A DNA stretch of 64,000 bases, taken from positions 109,235,514 to 109,299,513 of the forward strand of contig OW240912.1 of the NCBI GenBank assembly GCA_933207985.1, given 5' to 3'. The notes under the pieces were generated by a model, which saw only the letters and a list, made by a program, of their open reading frames with translations, was not told the origin of the DNA and did not search any database. Shown piece after piece: positions 53,304 through 64,000 of the stretch. Every line of letters begins with the position of its first letter. Within the stretch, counting starts at the first letter, position 1. Made by a program: the position numbers and the translations under genes. The stretch comes from Pelobates cultripes (lineage: Eukaryota; Chordata; Amphibia; Anura; Pelobatidae).

Positions 53304-54403
53304 TTGTATAGGGATGTCATTTGTTCTACTCAATCTGTGCGTAGAGAAGAACTATATCTGTATATGCACAAATTAGTGGACCTTGGGAATAAGAATAGAG
53401 GATATTCCTTCTATGGCTCACAAATCTTTTTCTGCAAAAGCAGCCGCTACACTGGCACAGTTCAGTGTAGCTACTTATTGGGGCCAGGTAGTCACTGAAC
53501 TGTTCTGTAGGTATTTTGCCGGACTCTAGTTGTGCTATATGTACATTCACCACTCATTTGGCAAAATTTGCCCAACGGAAGTTAATCTCCCTTCCACCAG
53601 CCAGGCCTACTCTGAACTTCCAAACAGACCTATGCAGAGAGATTTGAAAAATAAGTGGGGAAGATCAATTATCTTTGTAGGGAAGGCCCAGTTATGCAAC
53701 AATTTCAATGCCTGGGGTTGTGGTTTTAGTGCCTACTGGTTACTTCACGTTTGTTCCTTATGTTTCAGGGCTCATTCTAAAACCATGTACCCAAATAAGT
53801 TGTACCCTAAACAATTAGAATCAACAATAAAGGTTGACATTCTGCATTATTACTTGGCTGATCACCCCTCTTGTCATCTTACTAAATTTCTATGTGAAGT
53901 TTTTACTTCAGGGTTTCACACAGGTATAGTGTCCCCTCCAACTGGCATGGTAGAATGCCCTAACCTACAGTCTGCTTCAAATGAGCCCACTGCTGTACGG
54001 CTATTGCTGGATAAAGAAATTTTGAATGGCTTTATGATAGGCCCTTTCAAGGTACCTCCGTTCGCATGCTGGAGGTCCAGTCCAGTGGGCATAGAGAGAG
54101 GAAAATTTAACAATAAAAAAAAAAGATTGATTATTGACTTCTCAGCATCACATTCCAGTACTACTCCTAGTCTAAATTTATTAAGTCCATCAGGTGAATT
54201 CTCGTTACAATACGCAAAAATTGATGATGCCATCAAAGCTATCATAGATTATAGGAAGAATGCTTGGCTAAGCAAGACCAATGTTTCTCATGCTTTCACA
54301 CTGCTACCAATAAATTCTTCTTTGTGGCACCTGCATAGAGTTAAGTGGGACCAGCAATATTTATTTGCTGCTCAGCTGACGTTTGGTTCTTAGAGAAGTC
54401 TCA
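53304..54403 (+). pseudogene. DIRS element 2: gag remnant and RT N-terminal half
   Basis: 53304-53500 preserves a gag segment (LVDLGNKNRGYSFYGSQIF, FCKSSRYTGTVQ...) that mirrors 62126-62280. From 53530 a 287-codon frame holds the RT: GRSIIFVGKAQLCNNFNAWG, CSLCFRAHSKT, LLDKEILNGFMIGPFKVPPF, KKKRLIIDFSASHSS, YAKIDDAIKAIIDYRKNAWL, and WHLHRVKWDQQYLFAAQLTF (palm, before the YLDD box). These are ordered DIRS RT motifs. The frame ends at TAG just before the nested LTR. Confidence 0.85.
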
Positions 54404-54408
54404 AGCTG

Positions 54409-55244
54409 TGTAACGGATCGACGGGCACCCCGACTGGGTACCTCCGTTGAAGGATGCTCCTAGCACTTCCTGAGGGTTTCCAGCACTCCAAGCACTGCAG
54501 CAGACACCATAACCATCGTAGACTCCTCCAGAGAGCAAGGCAGGAACAAGCTCTTACAAGAGCTTAGTAGTGATATAGCAAGGGAGTATGACAAGCATAG
54601 TAATCCCTTGTAGCAGATTCCCCCAATAAGAGACGGCACTCCAAATTGAGGGTGAAGTAGAACTGTTTTATGCAGGTTTAACACATACAGGACCACCCAC
54701 AGGGCTTTTCAGAACAACCAATAAAAACATTACAACACATACAGTAAAGTAAACCACTCCCCTCTGCCTGTGATACAATTATGTCAAGACAATAGACTAA
54801 CTTAATTAGCACAGGCAGAAAATATACAGTTTTTACACAATTCTTATAACTTTAAAAGTATGCATGCAATATTAATAAAATTTACGTCCTTCAAATATAA
54901 ATATACTCAAAAATCATTCAAATTGGTCCAGTGGTTGAAAAGTTAGGTCGAACGTCCTTTGTGACCACTGAAGCATGGCTTTTCCAGCCCAAACCAGTTC
55001 CACAGAGTCCTCTATCCTGGAGATAATTGGGAAGTAATCCAATTATCTCCAAGGACAGAGGCAAAACTCCATTGAACTCATGGTAGCAATAGACAACAAA
55101 ATACATAGAAATATATAACTGTGCAGCTATTGCATAAAACAGGTTCATTCAACATATCCCCAGATAGCTGGGGCCATAGTCACAGGGCAGGAGGCTGGCA
55201 ATCAGTCTTCTCGAATGCCCAGTGGCGAGGCTGGTTCCACCACA
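54409..55244 (-). mobile_element. Solo LTR (family A), 836 bp, inserted in the DIRS RT gene
   Basis: Plus-strand ends TGTAACGGATC and GGTTCCACCACA. 5-bp duplication AGCTG at 54404-54408 and 55245-55249. Excising it joins the DIRS RT halves. The minus-strand reading matches 51945-52700, which carries the polyadenylation signal, so this copy is in reverse. Confidence 0.95.
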
Positions 55245-55735
55245 AGCTGTATCTTGCTTAATACATACAGGTGCCCAATGATTATTCACTACTTAGACGA
55301 CTTCCTTATTGTTGAAATTCTGACATAATAGCGGTCCGCCTACAGTACACAATAGATCTGTTCAAAAATCTTAATGTTCCAATGGCATTAGATAAAACGG
55401 ACAAGCCCTGTTATGAAATCACCTTTAGAGGAGTTACACTTAATTCTGAAACGATGTAAGCAAGTCTACCTCAAGACGTAATACTAAGAATATTGGAATA
55501 CATACAAATATGCCTCATTCAGGATTCTTGCACCAGGAAACAACTCCAGTCGTTGTTAGGATCACAAAATTTTGCTATGAGGATGACACCTCAAGGTCGT
55601 TCCTTTATCTCTAGGCTACTTAATCTTCTGCACGTCCTTCTAGACGATCATTCCAACATACTTTGACAGTGGGCTTTACTATTTAAACTAATTGAACAGT
55701 TCTGTTTACTGTCGTTTCTGCTGCCATGGCTTAAT
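55245..55735 (+). pseudogene. DIRS element 2: RT C-terminal part with YLDD
   Basis: Begins right after the LTR duplication; 55270-55312 encodes VPMIIHYLDDFLI-like residues, the catalytic YLDD box (compare 8305-8553). GVTLNSETM and LGSQNFAMRMTPQGRSFISR follow in shifted frames. RNase H and recombinase are not found; sequence fades at about 55735. Confidence 0.75.
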
Positions 55736-55739
55736 CAGG

Positions 55740-57780
55740 AAATCTCAATATGTAAAATATCAATAATTTTATTTTTTTTTATAAATTTTCAAAGTTTATC
55801 CAAAAATATCAACGGATTTAAAAAAAACTTATCCAATCGAGACCTATATCTGAGGTGCAAGCTACTATCATCTATAGTTTTTTTTTATTGCAGAAATGCC
55901 TATTTTTCTGCATTGCCTGTGAAATGTAATATCCTTTTATTGTATAAGGTTAAGTTAATGCTCTAACCTTAAAAACGGCACTATTGTAATAGAGTAGTGG
56001 GAGAGAAAAGATGACCTGGTTACTAAAAGTATATTCTCTGTGTTATTTACTCCAAGAGAAAATTATTATGGAAAATTGGCAGGGGACTGTTAAATTTAGG
56101 TCAAAATAGCTGCATTGGAAACATTCTCCAGTTCCTTATTACGTTTCCAGATTGGGTATTCGGTTTGAAATGAACCTTTTATGATTTATTCATTAAACAT
56201 CGGAGGCTGCAAACTTCAGGTTAAAATAGTCAACCTGTAACTATACTTCAATCGGCCAAATTTTCCAAAATCATAAATGTTTGTCTAAATGTTTCTATTC
56301 AGTGTTCTATTCAGTATGCTTACATATGTAATGAGTAATACAGTTAGACTCTACAAGAATTTACAATTAATATTTTACACTAATGTATGTAAACTATGAG
56401 CTTCTTAACCATGTCATACTTCTTAATAATTAGGGATTACTGCAACACGTATGTGTGAGAAACCAAGAAGAAAATATCCATAGGGCAGAGTGTCCTTCTT
56501 AAATAAATACAAAAATATTAAAGCACACTATTAAAGGTTACACAAATTGCTAGAAATGAGTGCACAAATCACATATTTACAGCCAACTCTAAATTACAGT
56601 ATACCACCTGCCTGTTGACAGAATTAACATAAAGGAACTACTTCCAATTAAACCAACTAGAGTTCTGGTGCTTCAAATAAAAAAACATGAATGTCCAGTG
56701 GAACCGGAATGAAAAATAAGTAATAGTACAAAGCAGATGAACTACCAACCATTGACATTTAGTTTTATTACAGCCATTTGTTTCAGTGTCAGTTCTCCTA
56801 AAATAAGAGTTATATTCTGTAATCTAGTGTTGACTATAGATATGCACTTTTGCACAATTGTTTCTCGGTTTGTCCCTCTTGATTTGTCACTGTGTCCATT
56901 TTATCATCCTTCTATATATTACAATTTCAAAGAAAACCGTTTAGTCCCCCATCCCCGTCTACATTGGAATCATATTTATATTGAAAAATATCTGCCTTCT
57001 TTTTGTATATTTTTTCTGTTTGCTCTAATATATACATTGATGTAAGATAATTTTAAATAGAACAACATAATTGCTTTGCACCTCACCTATTTTATTATAT
57101 ATGCTTTTTTTAAATACATTTGGAAGAGTATTTGATTAGCTGTTGGCAACACTGATTATTACACTGTTCATTGATAATTTGTATTTTTAGCATACATCTT
57201 AATACCTATATATTACTCACTAGATATATTTTATGGGAAACAGATGGCCTATATATGCCTGTGGGAACATGGTATCCTGAAATCCCTCTAAATTTGTATA
57301 GTCAATAAAGTAACGGCAAACCGATGTTTGTTCCTTGAATGATAGTGTTATAAGAGATAATTAAACTTAAAATATATATTTAAGAACCCAATGTTATAAT
57401 CTGTAATTAAGCATATGAACTCTCATTAGGTTTTTGATTTAAGAAGTAAAGTGGAGTTCAACGTACAGTGATTTATGGAGAACCGAATTGCAAATGTTAG
57501 ATCACAAAAGAGGAACAGGGAAGATCTTCAATATAGCAATTTTATTGTATGTTTTCTGAGTAATTTCTTAAAGGGATACTATAGGCATACAAAACAACTT
57601 TATAATACCCCAAATCCCACACACGTGAAAAGATGTGTAGGGCGTTTACTTATAAATATACCATCAGAAATTACATAAATAATAGCTGCATGTACAATGC
57701 ACTATTAGTTTAACCAAAATCTTATAAATAACAACAAAATGTTATCTGCTTACAATATCGTTCTAAGACAAAATAATGTT
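55740..57780. other. AT-rich spacer, nothing recognised
   Basis: About 2 kb without a recognisable repeat or domain. A 102-codon frame at 56737-57045 is hydrophobic and without motifs; a TTAAAGGGATACTATAGGCA at 57569 is the start of a TTAA MITE relative whose end was not found. Confidence 0.45.
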
Positions 57781-57789
57781 TCATGGTAC

Positions 57790-58120
57790 ACTTAGTCCTT
57801 TGTGATATACTGAGATTTCATGAGTATGTGATGGAGACATTTTTGGAAGAATTTTGTTTTATGTTTGTTCCACTGTACTTTCCTGCTTTCTCATTACTGC
57901 AGAGAGAGAGATCCCCTTGAGACCTAGAGTCAAAACATTGGGGTTTGTGGTCTCCTCTTTTTGGCTATCTGAAGGTAACACTTGGATTATGTAGATCGTT
58001 TATTGTCAATGTGTCTGATATTTCTTGTATGATACATAGTAGATTGTATCATATACATGTCTATGTTTATCTTATTCTGATACTAATAAAGATATATTTT
58101 CCAGTACATGGAGTGTTTTG
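57790..58120 (+). repeat. Possible Penelope-associated 3' repeat
   Basis: CCCCTTGAGACCTAGAGTCA followed by AAAACATTGGGGTTTGTGG and a downstream AATAAA at about 58085 resemble the hammerhead-containing end of Penelope-like repeats (family CGAAACGTTGGGGTTTT). Very tentative. Confidence 0.3.
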
Positions 58121-58439
58121 GTATATTATATTATTTATGTATTATATTATTTTTGGATATTTCCCTAACCGATAAACATGATTTTTCCATGTAACACTCA
58201 GTCAAGTGCTGTACATTAAACCCTTTTTGCGATGTTTTTCTATTAATAATTTTAATTAAACTGTATTCTCATTATCACTTTTTACTACCAAGCACGTTGT
58301 GGCAAAATACTAGGATAATATTTATTTGAAACATGGGATGAATAGCTGGCACATAAGCTTTAATAAACAAATTATAAAACAGCATATTTTTATAGATTAC
58401 TTTTTCAGAACTTAAACATTAAAACCGTGTAAATTTTGA

Positions 58440-59110
58440 TGTATATATATATATAAATATATATATGTGTGTGGAAGGCATTTGCCTGAAATTGTGGGAG
58501 GGTTTTTTGCCCTATTTAAAACCAGTAACCCTGCTTAACTGATGTCGTCGTCTTCGGAAGTTCCTCTTCTGGTTCACAGACTCTGACGTAATTTCTCCTT
58601 TTTGACACAACAAACCCAGCTTCCTTACAAATCTTTAGTACGATTTGGTGAGCATTAAACATAAGATTACATCTTACCGGCTAGTTCGCGCCAAAAACTA
58701 CAATTTTCCTACATGTGTTTTAATATCGGTTTCAGGCGCTAATCAATTTGCATCCTTTTTTCATGCGTATGCTAGAATTTGCAAAGTACAATGCTGCATA
58801 TTTTCACTTTCTGCTTTTATGTGTCAGTTACGCTCTTAATCTTTCAAATGTATGTACAACACTCAATTTTAACCCATGAAACTCCCATACAAGCTGTGTA
58901 TTACACAACAAGTTTTATATTGAGTCATTTGAAAGGTTTATAAATGGAAAGTCCACAAATATATATATTATATATCTGACCCATCTGACATTCTTCTTCT
59001 TACTGGGCCAAACTAGTGTTTATTTGTTTTCTGCCATATATGTCCATGCTAGATGCAGTGAAGTGTGTGTTTCTAATAAATGTGTGTATATATTCCAAAT
59101 CCAGACAAGA
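58440..59110 (+). mobile_element. DIRS element 3, 5' terminal region
   Basis: GAAGGCATTTGCCTGAAATTGTGGG (58474) matches the start of DIRS 2 at 49333. The gag and RT of this copy lie at 61610-63600, with an LTR and hAT pieces in between. Confidence 0.6.
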
Positions 59111-59114
59111 ATAT

Positions 59115-59884
59115 TGTAGCGGATCCCCGGGTTACCAGACCAGTTACCTCCGCTAGTACCCTTCCTTCAGCCGATCGGGAACTCTTACATGGTTAGGGGA
59201 CTTAGCTCTATACGCTCCCAGGAAGAGATGGCACTCAGTCCTGGAAGCTCTTAGTCCTTACAAGGACTTTCCCCACTGCATCTCCTGCAAGCTGGAAAAG
59301 CAGACACAGGGGTTAAATCTTCCTCCCCTTTAGTAACTAGTCAAGACACAGTTCTGGAGGTTAAAGCACTGAATGACTTTATTTGGAACACACAGCTTTT
59401 ATGCACACACAGGGGTCTCCAAAGTAACCCAAAACAAAAGCCTGCCCCAGCGTCGCTGTGTCTGGGTGATAATCAAAGTTCCCTCTCAGGTCCAGGGGGT
59501 AATCCCTCCCACGATCCTCTGTGCCTGAGAGATAATCAAGTCCCCTCTCAGGTCCAGAAAAGTCAACAATAGTTCCAAACCTCCCACACACTATTTAACA
59601 TTAGAAAAGGGGTTAATTGATTGTATGAAAGGACAGAGTTTACAATCTGAGTTACTCATTGAAGCTGGGGGATCCAACAGAGCTATTTGGTAAGGTGTGA
59701 GAAGTCACACCTAATTCCCCTTGAAGCCTGGTTTGCCTCTTAGATAGGAAGTCCTTTGACATGTTAATGCTTATCAGCTTTCTGGAACAAACAACCCCTT
59801 GTGTTTTAATATCATATCCAGAATGGGACAAGCACAATCTTCAAATCCAGCCCAAACAGGATTTGCAAACAAGGGGACCCCACA
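59115..59884 (-). mobile_element. LTR related to family A
   Basis: Plus-strand ends TGTAGCGGATCCCCGGGTTA and GGGGACCCCACA. The start is similar to TGTAACGGATC...GGGTACCTCCG of 54409. The left flank is AATAT (59110-59114); the expected right duplicate is not seen because a hAT-type end begins two bases later at 59887. Confidence 0.7.
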
Positions 59885-59886
59885 AC

Positions 59887-60125
59887 CAGGGCTGGTGCTA
59901 GGATTTTTAGCTACACAGGCGAAGATGCATTTTGGTGCCCCCTCACCCCCCTTAAAAAAATGTTTTTAAATGCATCTTCACCTGTGTGTCTTATTGTAAC
60001 CCCCTCCCCCCCTTTTGTGTCTCAGTCTTACCCCAACCACTTTCTTTGTCTCCTTCTCAGGGTCAGATTAACATAGGGGCTGATGGAGCTGCAGCTCTAG
60101 GCCCATGCCCATGGAATAGGCCCAT
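59887..60125. mobile_element. Two hAT-type termini in tandem
   Basis: CAGGGCTGGTGCTAGGATTT at 59887 resembles the H-element end at 20608. CAGGGTCAGATTAACATAGG at 60059 is another hAT-style end (CAGGGCCGGATTAA group). Their opposite ends were not found. Confidence 0.5.
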
Positions 60126-61605
60126 TGCTTTAAAATATATATATATATCTATATATATATATATATATTATCATTATTTTTTTTTACTACTCTTTACACG
60201 CTCTAGCTTAAGTATGGAAACTTAAAATGGATGTAGGAGACAAAGCTTGTGTGGACTGGCTGACAATATAATATGTTAGTTAAAGCTGACTGCGCACTGT
60301 GCAAATACTTTTGCTGCTTCAGTCTAACACTGTGGAATGTTCCCTCTCTTCAACACTCACTACATACACCTTTTCTCTGTCCCAGACTGTATAACAGGGT
60401 CCTCGGCCTGCTAGTAAGAAGGTAAGGAGAGGAGTGGACAAGTGAGTGCTAGGAGACAGTCATGAAAAAGCGTGGAGCAAGTGCATCATTGGATGCATTT
60501 ATACCAAGCTCAAGGTGCTGTCTGCATAGTAGGCCAGCATGCATTATTGGAAGCCAGAGATACATGACTTATCCAACTGGTAAGGGCCTGACCCTAATTT
60601 AGAATGCAAAATGTGTTCCAAAGAAGAGGAACCAAAGTAGTTGGATGACCTTTTTTAAAGTAGAGCATATAATGTCTCATGAAAAAGTTAAACACACCAC
60701 CTCAATGGAAAATTTTAAAAATAAATTAGAATGTAGCTCAGTAACAACCTTGTAAAGCTTTGTAGTTGGGAGACAGGGAAACTGTTTCAATAAATGTATC
60801 GAGGTAACATCCCCTTTCAACTAAGTAGCAATAAAGTAGCGGTAGTAGTGTGCTGTAGAGTAAAATAGGGATTTCATACGCAGGACAATGATATAGGTCA
60901 GGAAAGTAGGTCTTATTTAGATCATGCAGACAGCAAGTATCAAACAATAAATATTATCGACACCCAAGATAAATAACTTTCACAGATGAACTTGAGGTTC
61001 TGATATCCTACTTAATGTAAATCCTTACTGATAATAACCTGAAAATAAGCCAAATATATATCCTGCATAAAATTAGGTAAAGATTGCTAGATTCCCTATA
61101 TCTAAAGAAACCCTAGCTAACCTTTAAGAATTCTCGCCAAATAAGAATAATTTCTTCATAGGCCTCTTTGCCTTAGTTGAGTGGTCCTGCAAGGCCAACT
61201 CCCATCCTCACGCTCGGAGGTACAAGCCCAATGCATAGTTAGTACCTTGCAACATGTCATAGTTAGGGCCTTACCCGTCACGGACAATCTTTAATCTTTT
61301 AAATGTCACCGAGAGTCCAACACCCCGCCACTTATGTCTGTGGCATCAAAAAGGCCCCCATGAGCCAAATCATAGATAGAGCCTCTCAAAGCCGCTTGGC
61401 ATTTAGTTAGGGCATCACCTGTCACCTGATTAGTTGAAATAATATAATTTCACCTCTTGAGTGAGCTGGGTTACTTAATACCGATCAGGATTACATAATA
61501 ACCAAGGCTTTTCCTTCACACCCATAGCATGTTTAACGCTTCACTGCAAGGAGATTACCTGTCACTTACCAGGACCCCAACAAGATCTAATTCATAGACA
61601 AGGCA
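60126..61605. other. Mixed spacer with (TA)n, then DIRS 3 leader
   Basis: (TA)n at 60137-60169. From about 61140 to 61605 sequence is probably the leader of DIRS 3 because the gag start follows directly. Nothing else recognised. Confidence 0.4.
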
Positions 61606-61609
61606 AACC

Positions 61610-61852
61610 GTGGTAGCCAGCTCAGCGTCCAGCTACAGATGTTGGACAATTCCTAAAATCACGGCAGAACTTAAAAGAAGGAACATTCCCTTTCCTGCCA
61701 AAGCCAGGAAAACTGAACTATTTCGCTTGTTAAACATGCCTAATGATAATGAAAGGCCTGGCCCCAGTTCTGAATGTAATATCCAAAATAGTCTGTCAGA
61801 ACTGCATAACATGGTATCCTCTCTGGAAGCCAGAACCAAGTACAGGAGGTAA
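61610..61852 (+). pseudogene. DIRS element 3: gag N-terminus with SAP-like motif
   Basis: An 80-codon frame with WTIPKITAELKRRNIPFPAK followed by ARKTELFRLL: a helix-extended-helix SAP motif, a DNA/RNA-binding fold that I recall at the start of frog DIRS gag proteins. It ends at the TAA at 61850-61852. Confidence 0.7.
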
Positions 61853-62049
61853 CTCTAACCCTTGACCTGCTAAAAATGCAAACATCATCTTATCCCACAA
61901 AATTTTAAATGTGACATATTAGAAGACAAAGATGTTAATTTGGCTTCACAGGATATAATAGAAAACAGGTCATACACGTTCGATGATGTATCAGTGGTAA
62001 TGAAGTCTAGAGACACCAGACTTGACAGGAAGCTAAATATACCAGAGTT

Positions 62050-62419
62050 TATTTTAGCTTTTGGATTATTCAGGGACATCATTTGCTCTTCTTTTCCCCA
62101 CCGTTGAAAGGAACTGGATTTATATTTGCACATGCTGGTGGACCTAGCTTATAAATATGGGGGCTATGCTTTCTACGACTATCTTAAGTCTTTTTCAGCA
62201 AAGTCTGCTGCGTCACTGGCTCAGTTCAATACTATTACTGACTGGAGCCAGTTAGACACAGAACTGTTTTGCAGACATTTTGCGGGACTTAAAACACCAG
62301 CTTGTGCAAAATGTCCCTCAGCCTCTCATACGGCAAATTTCTGTCCCAATAACATTGCTTTACCTTCAACCAGTAATGCCAACACAGAGTATGAACTAAT
62401 ATGGCTCAAAGAGACGTAA
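62050..62419 (+). pseudogene. DIRS element 3: gag C-terminus with zinc knuckle
   Basis: The open part (62126-62419) has LVDLAYKYGGYAFYDYLKSF, SAASLAQFN, DTELFCRHFAGL, and then C60-x2-C63-x4-H68-x4-C73 (ACAKCPSASHTANFC), the retroviral-type CCHC spacing. The upstream bases up to 62050 have FGLFRDIICSS in a shifted phase. Confidence 0.8.
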
Positions 62420-63220
62420 AAGATAAATTAGGCAGACCTATCGTTTTTCTTGGGAAAGCTCAGTTGTGTAATAATTTTAATGCAGGGGGATGCAGTTACA
62501 GCGCCTGCAGACTACTTCATGTTTGCTCACTTTGTTACAGAGCACACGCTAAAACAATGTGTCCAAACTAATTATTCCCCCCAAAATTATTAACTCCAAT
62601 AAAAGTACCCAATTTGCAACGTTACTTGACTGAGCATCCTTCTTCACATCTTGTTGAATTTCTTATCTCTGGTTTTACTACTTGGTTTCACACTGGCTTT
62701 GATGCACACCCACAGGTATTCTAGCATGCCCCAACCTACAATCCACACTCTCAGATCTGCCCAGTGTACAGGAACTTCTCAATAAAGAAGATGAAAATGT
62801 TTTTATGATAGGGCCTTTCACTATACCACCATTCACCTCTTGTGATACTAACCCTCTAGATATAGCTACAGGGAAATGTAATAACAAAAAGACTCATTAT
62901 AGAATTTTCAGCCCCTCCCTCTTCCACTAACCCTAGCTTAAATGCGTTAATACCAACAGAGGATTTTTCTTTACAATACACAAAAATAGACTATGCCATA
63001 CAAGCCATTATCAACTTCGGCAAGGCAGCCTGGTTAATCAAACAGACACCACAAATGCTTTTTAACTACTACCAATTCATAAATCACTCTGGCATCTGCA
63101 TGGCATTAAGTGGGAGGATAAATACAATTTCGCTACACGACTGACTTTTGGCTCCAAAAGTAGCCCGAAAATCTTTGATATTTTCACAGAGACTTTGACC
63201 TGGCTCTTACTTAACAAAAG
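62400..63220 (+). pseudogene. DIRS element 3: reverse transcriptase, frameshifted
   Basis: Frames in sequence: GRPIVFLGKAQLCNNFNAGG, CSLCYRAHAKTMCPN, YLTEHPSSHLVEFL, FMIGPFTIPPF, a palm with QYTKIDYAIQAIINFGKAAW, then LTFGSKSSPKIFDIF and TETLTWLLLNKSRCPVMIHY at 63140-63236. The YLDD after IHY is destroyed (reads YARIYAS). At least four stops or frameshifts. Same order as 53530-55735. Confidence 0.8.
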
Positions 63221-63223
63221 CAG

Positions 63224-63600
63224 ATGTCCAGTCATGATACACTACGCAAGAATCTATGCAAGCTAGCCTGCCTCAGGAAAAGAAGACAGGATTCTAACTT
63301 ATATCGAAGTCTGCACCGCACGTGGGTCTTGCACCAGGAAGGAATTACAGTCACTTTTAGATTCACTCAACTTTGCAATGAGAATTATTCCTCAAAAATA
63401 TTTTCTCTTCTACACGGTCTTCCTGACGATGAATATAGAACTATTTTAGATGAACCAGCTAGGGCTGACTTAAGAATGTGGTGTCTTTCTATCCTCTTGG
63501 AATGTCAGATGCTTATTTGTTCCACCCATTTCTGACGACTCCCCTGTAATATGGACTGATGCAGCAGTAGTTAACAATTTATTTGTTAATCCTTTAGAGA
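63224..63600 (+). pseudogene. DIRS element 3: RT connection and RNase H start
   Basis: FTQLCNENYSSKIFSLLHGL (63340-63420), then DDSPVIWTDAAVV in frame at 63535-63580, the RNase H first Asp box also seen at 7731-8171. The element ends or is lost at about 63600, before an A-rich/TA array. Confidence 0.75.
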
Positions 63601-63679
63601 AAGCTTTGGGGAATGAAAAACAGACAGTACATAATATTCCTGATCTTGCAATATTTTACACAGAGCTGAATTGTTACTA

Positions 63680-63703
63680 TAAAAAAAATAAAAAATAAAA
63701 ATA

Positions 63704-63735
<32 letters not shown>

Positions 63736-63740
63736 AACAT
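63680..63740. repeat. A-rich and (TA)n microsatellite
   Basis: AAAAAAATAAAAAATAAAAA followed by (TA)n to 63735. 63741-64000 holds nothing recognised. Confidence 0.9.
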
Positions 63741-64000
63741 ATTTCTCAGATATAGTATGAGTGATAAAAAAAATTCAATAAAAATGATCAAACATCCAAG
63801 TTATAGGTATTTGTGGAGTTATAAGTATCAGTGGAGACTGATGGCATTACTAACAGTACAGCTTATTAAAAAAAGGCAACAGAGTGTAAAAAGAATGTCT
63901 GCATTTGAGCACAATGCCCACATAAAGTAAATATATTGAAACCATATGGTAAGACCTGCAGTGGTTATGGTACTGCTGTCTTCTATTCCTTTCCCAATAG

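Noticed and set aside
56737..57045. 102-codon hydrophobic frame as a small membrane protein
   Set aside because: AT-rich DNA yields Phe/Ile/Leu-rich frames by chance; no motif, no codon bias and no neighbour support.

Overview
The window is repeat-dominated, non-coding genomic DNA from a vertebrate, most likely an anuran amphibian (frog). The main reason is the mix of transposable elements: DIRS-type and Ngaro-type tyrosine-recombinase (YR) retrotransposons, a Penelope-like element with a GIY-YIG endonuclease, a chromodomain Ty3/gypsy element, CR1- and L1-type LINEs, Tc1-like transposons, a piggyBac relic, many TTAA-flanked MITEs and several hAT-like elements. As far as I recall, several of these repeat families are typical of frog assemblies. 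I found no exon of a host gene, no rRNA and no tRNA. Two 100-base N runs (9323-9422, 39246-39345) look like assembly gaps of arbitrary size. The species and any host locus cannot be named from the sequence.

Layout. 1-1.3 kb: an LTR split by a second solo LTR. 1.6-1.95 kb: Tc1 relic. 2.3-4.0 kb: hAT-like element carrying a CRE-centred hairpin and GT/CA arrays. 4.0-6.1 kb: quiet AT-rich DNA with a small L1 insertion. 7.1-8.8 kb: reversed DIRS relic. 9-11.6 kb: TTAA MITEs. 11.75-14.65 kb: a large foldback of inverted minisatellite arrays joined to the end of a Ngaro-like element (YR C-terminus plus SGNH hydrolase). 15.7-16.8 kb: broken piggyBac transposase. 17.3-20.6 kb: Penelope-like element and a patched MITE. 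20.6-24.9 kb: hAT-like repeats, minisatellites and CR1 tails. 26.4-29.2 kb: second foldback copy split by a Tc1 element that itself carries a hAT MITE. 32.3-34.2 kb: GC-rich DNA ending in a Ngaro-like gag fragment. 34.4-40.9 kb: a four-level nest (hAT-like repeat, second hAT, then a MITE and a Ty3/gypsy copy; also a MITE inside a MITE). 41.3-42.8 kb: hAT-like element. 43.7-46.6 kb: LTR, MITE and mariner pieces. 47.0-48.65 kb: near-intact Tc1 element. 49.3-55.7 kb: a DIRS element split by a CR1 LINE and two LTRs. 58.5-63.6 kb: a second DIRS element split by an LTR and hAT pieces.

No gene here appears to serve the host. Elements have repeatedly inserted into older elements, and target-site duplications (TSDs) date several events relative to each other: CCTAG, AGCTG, CTGGAGGG, CTCCACTC, TGTCCAAC, TTAA, TA and a 17-bp L1 duplication. 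The least usual items are the YR-SGNH remnant beside the foldback arrays, the recurrent hairpins centred on TGACGTCA next to GT arrays, and a 132-bp patch copied into a MITE from about 0.7 kb away.
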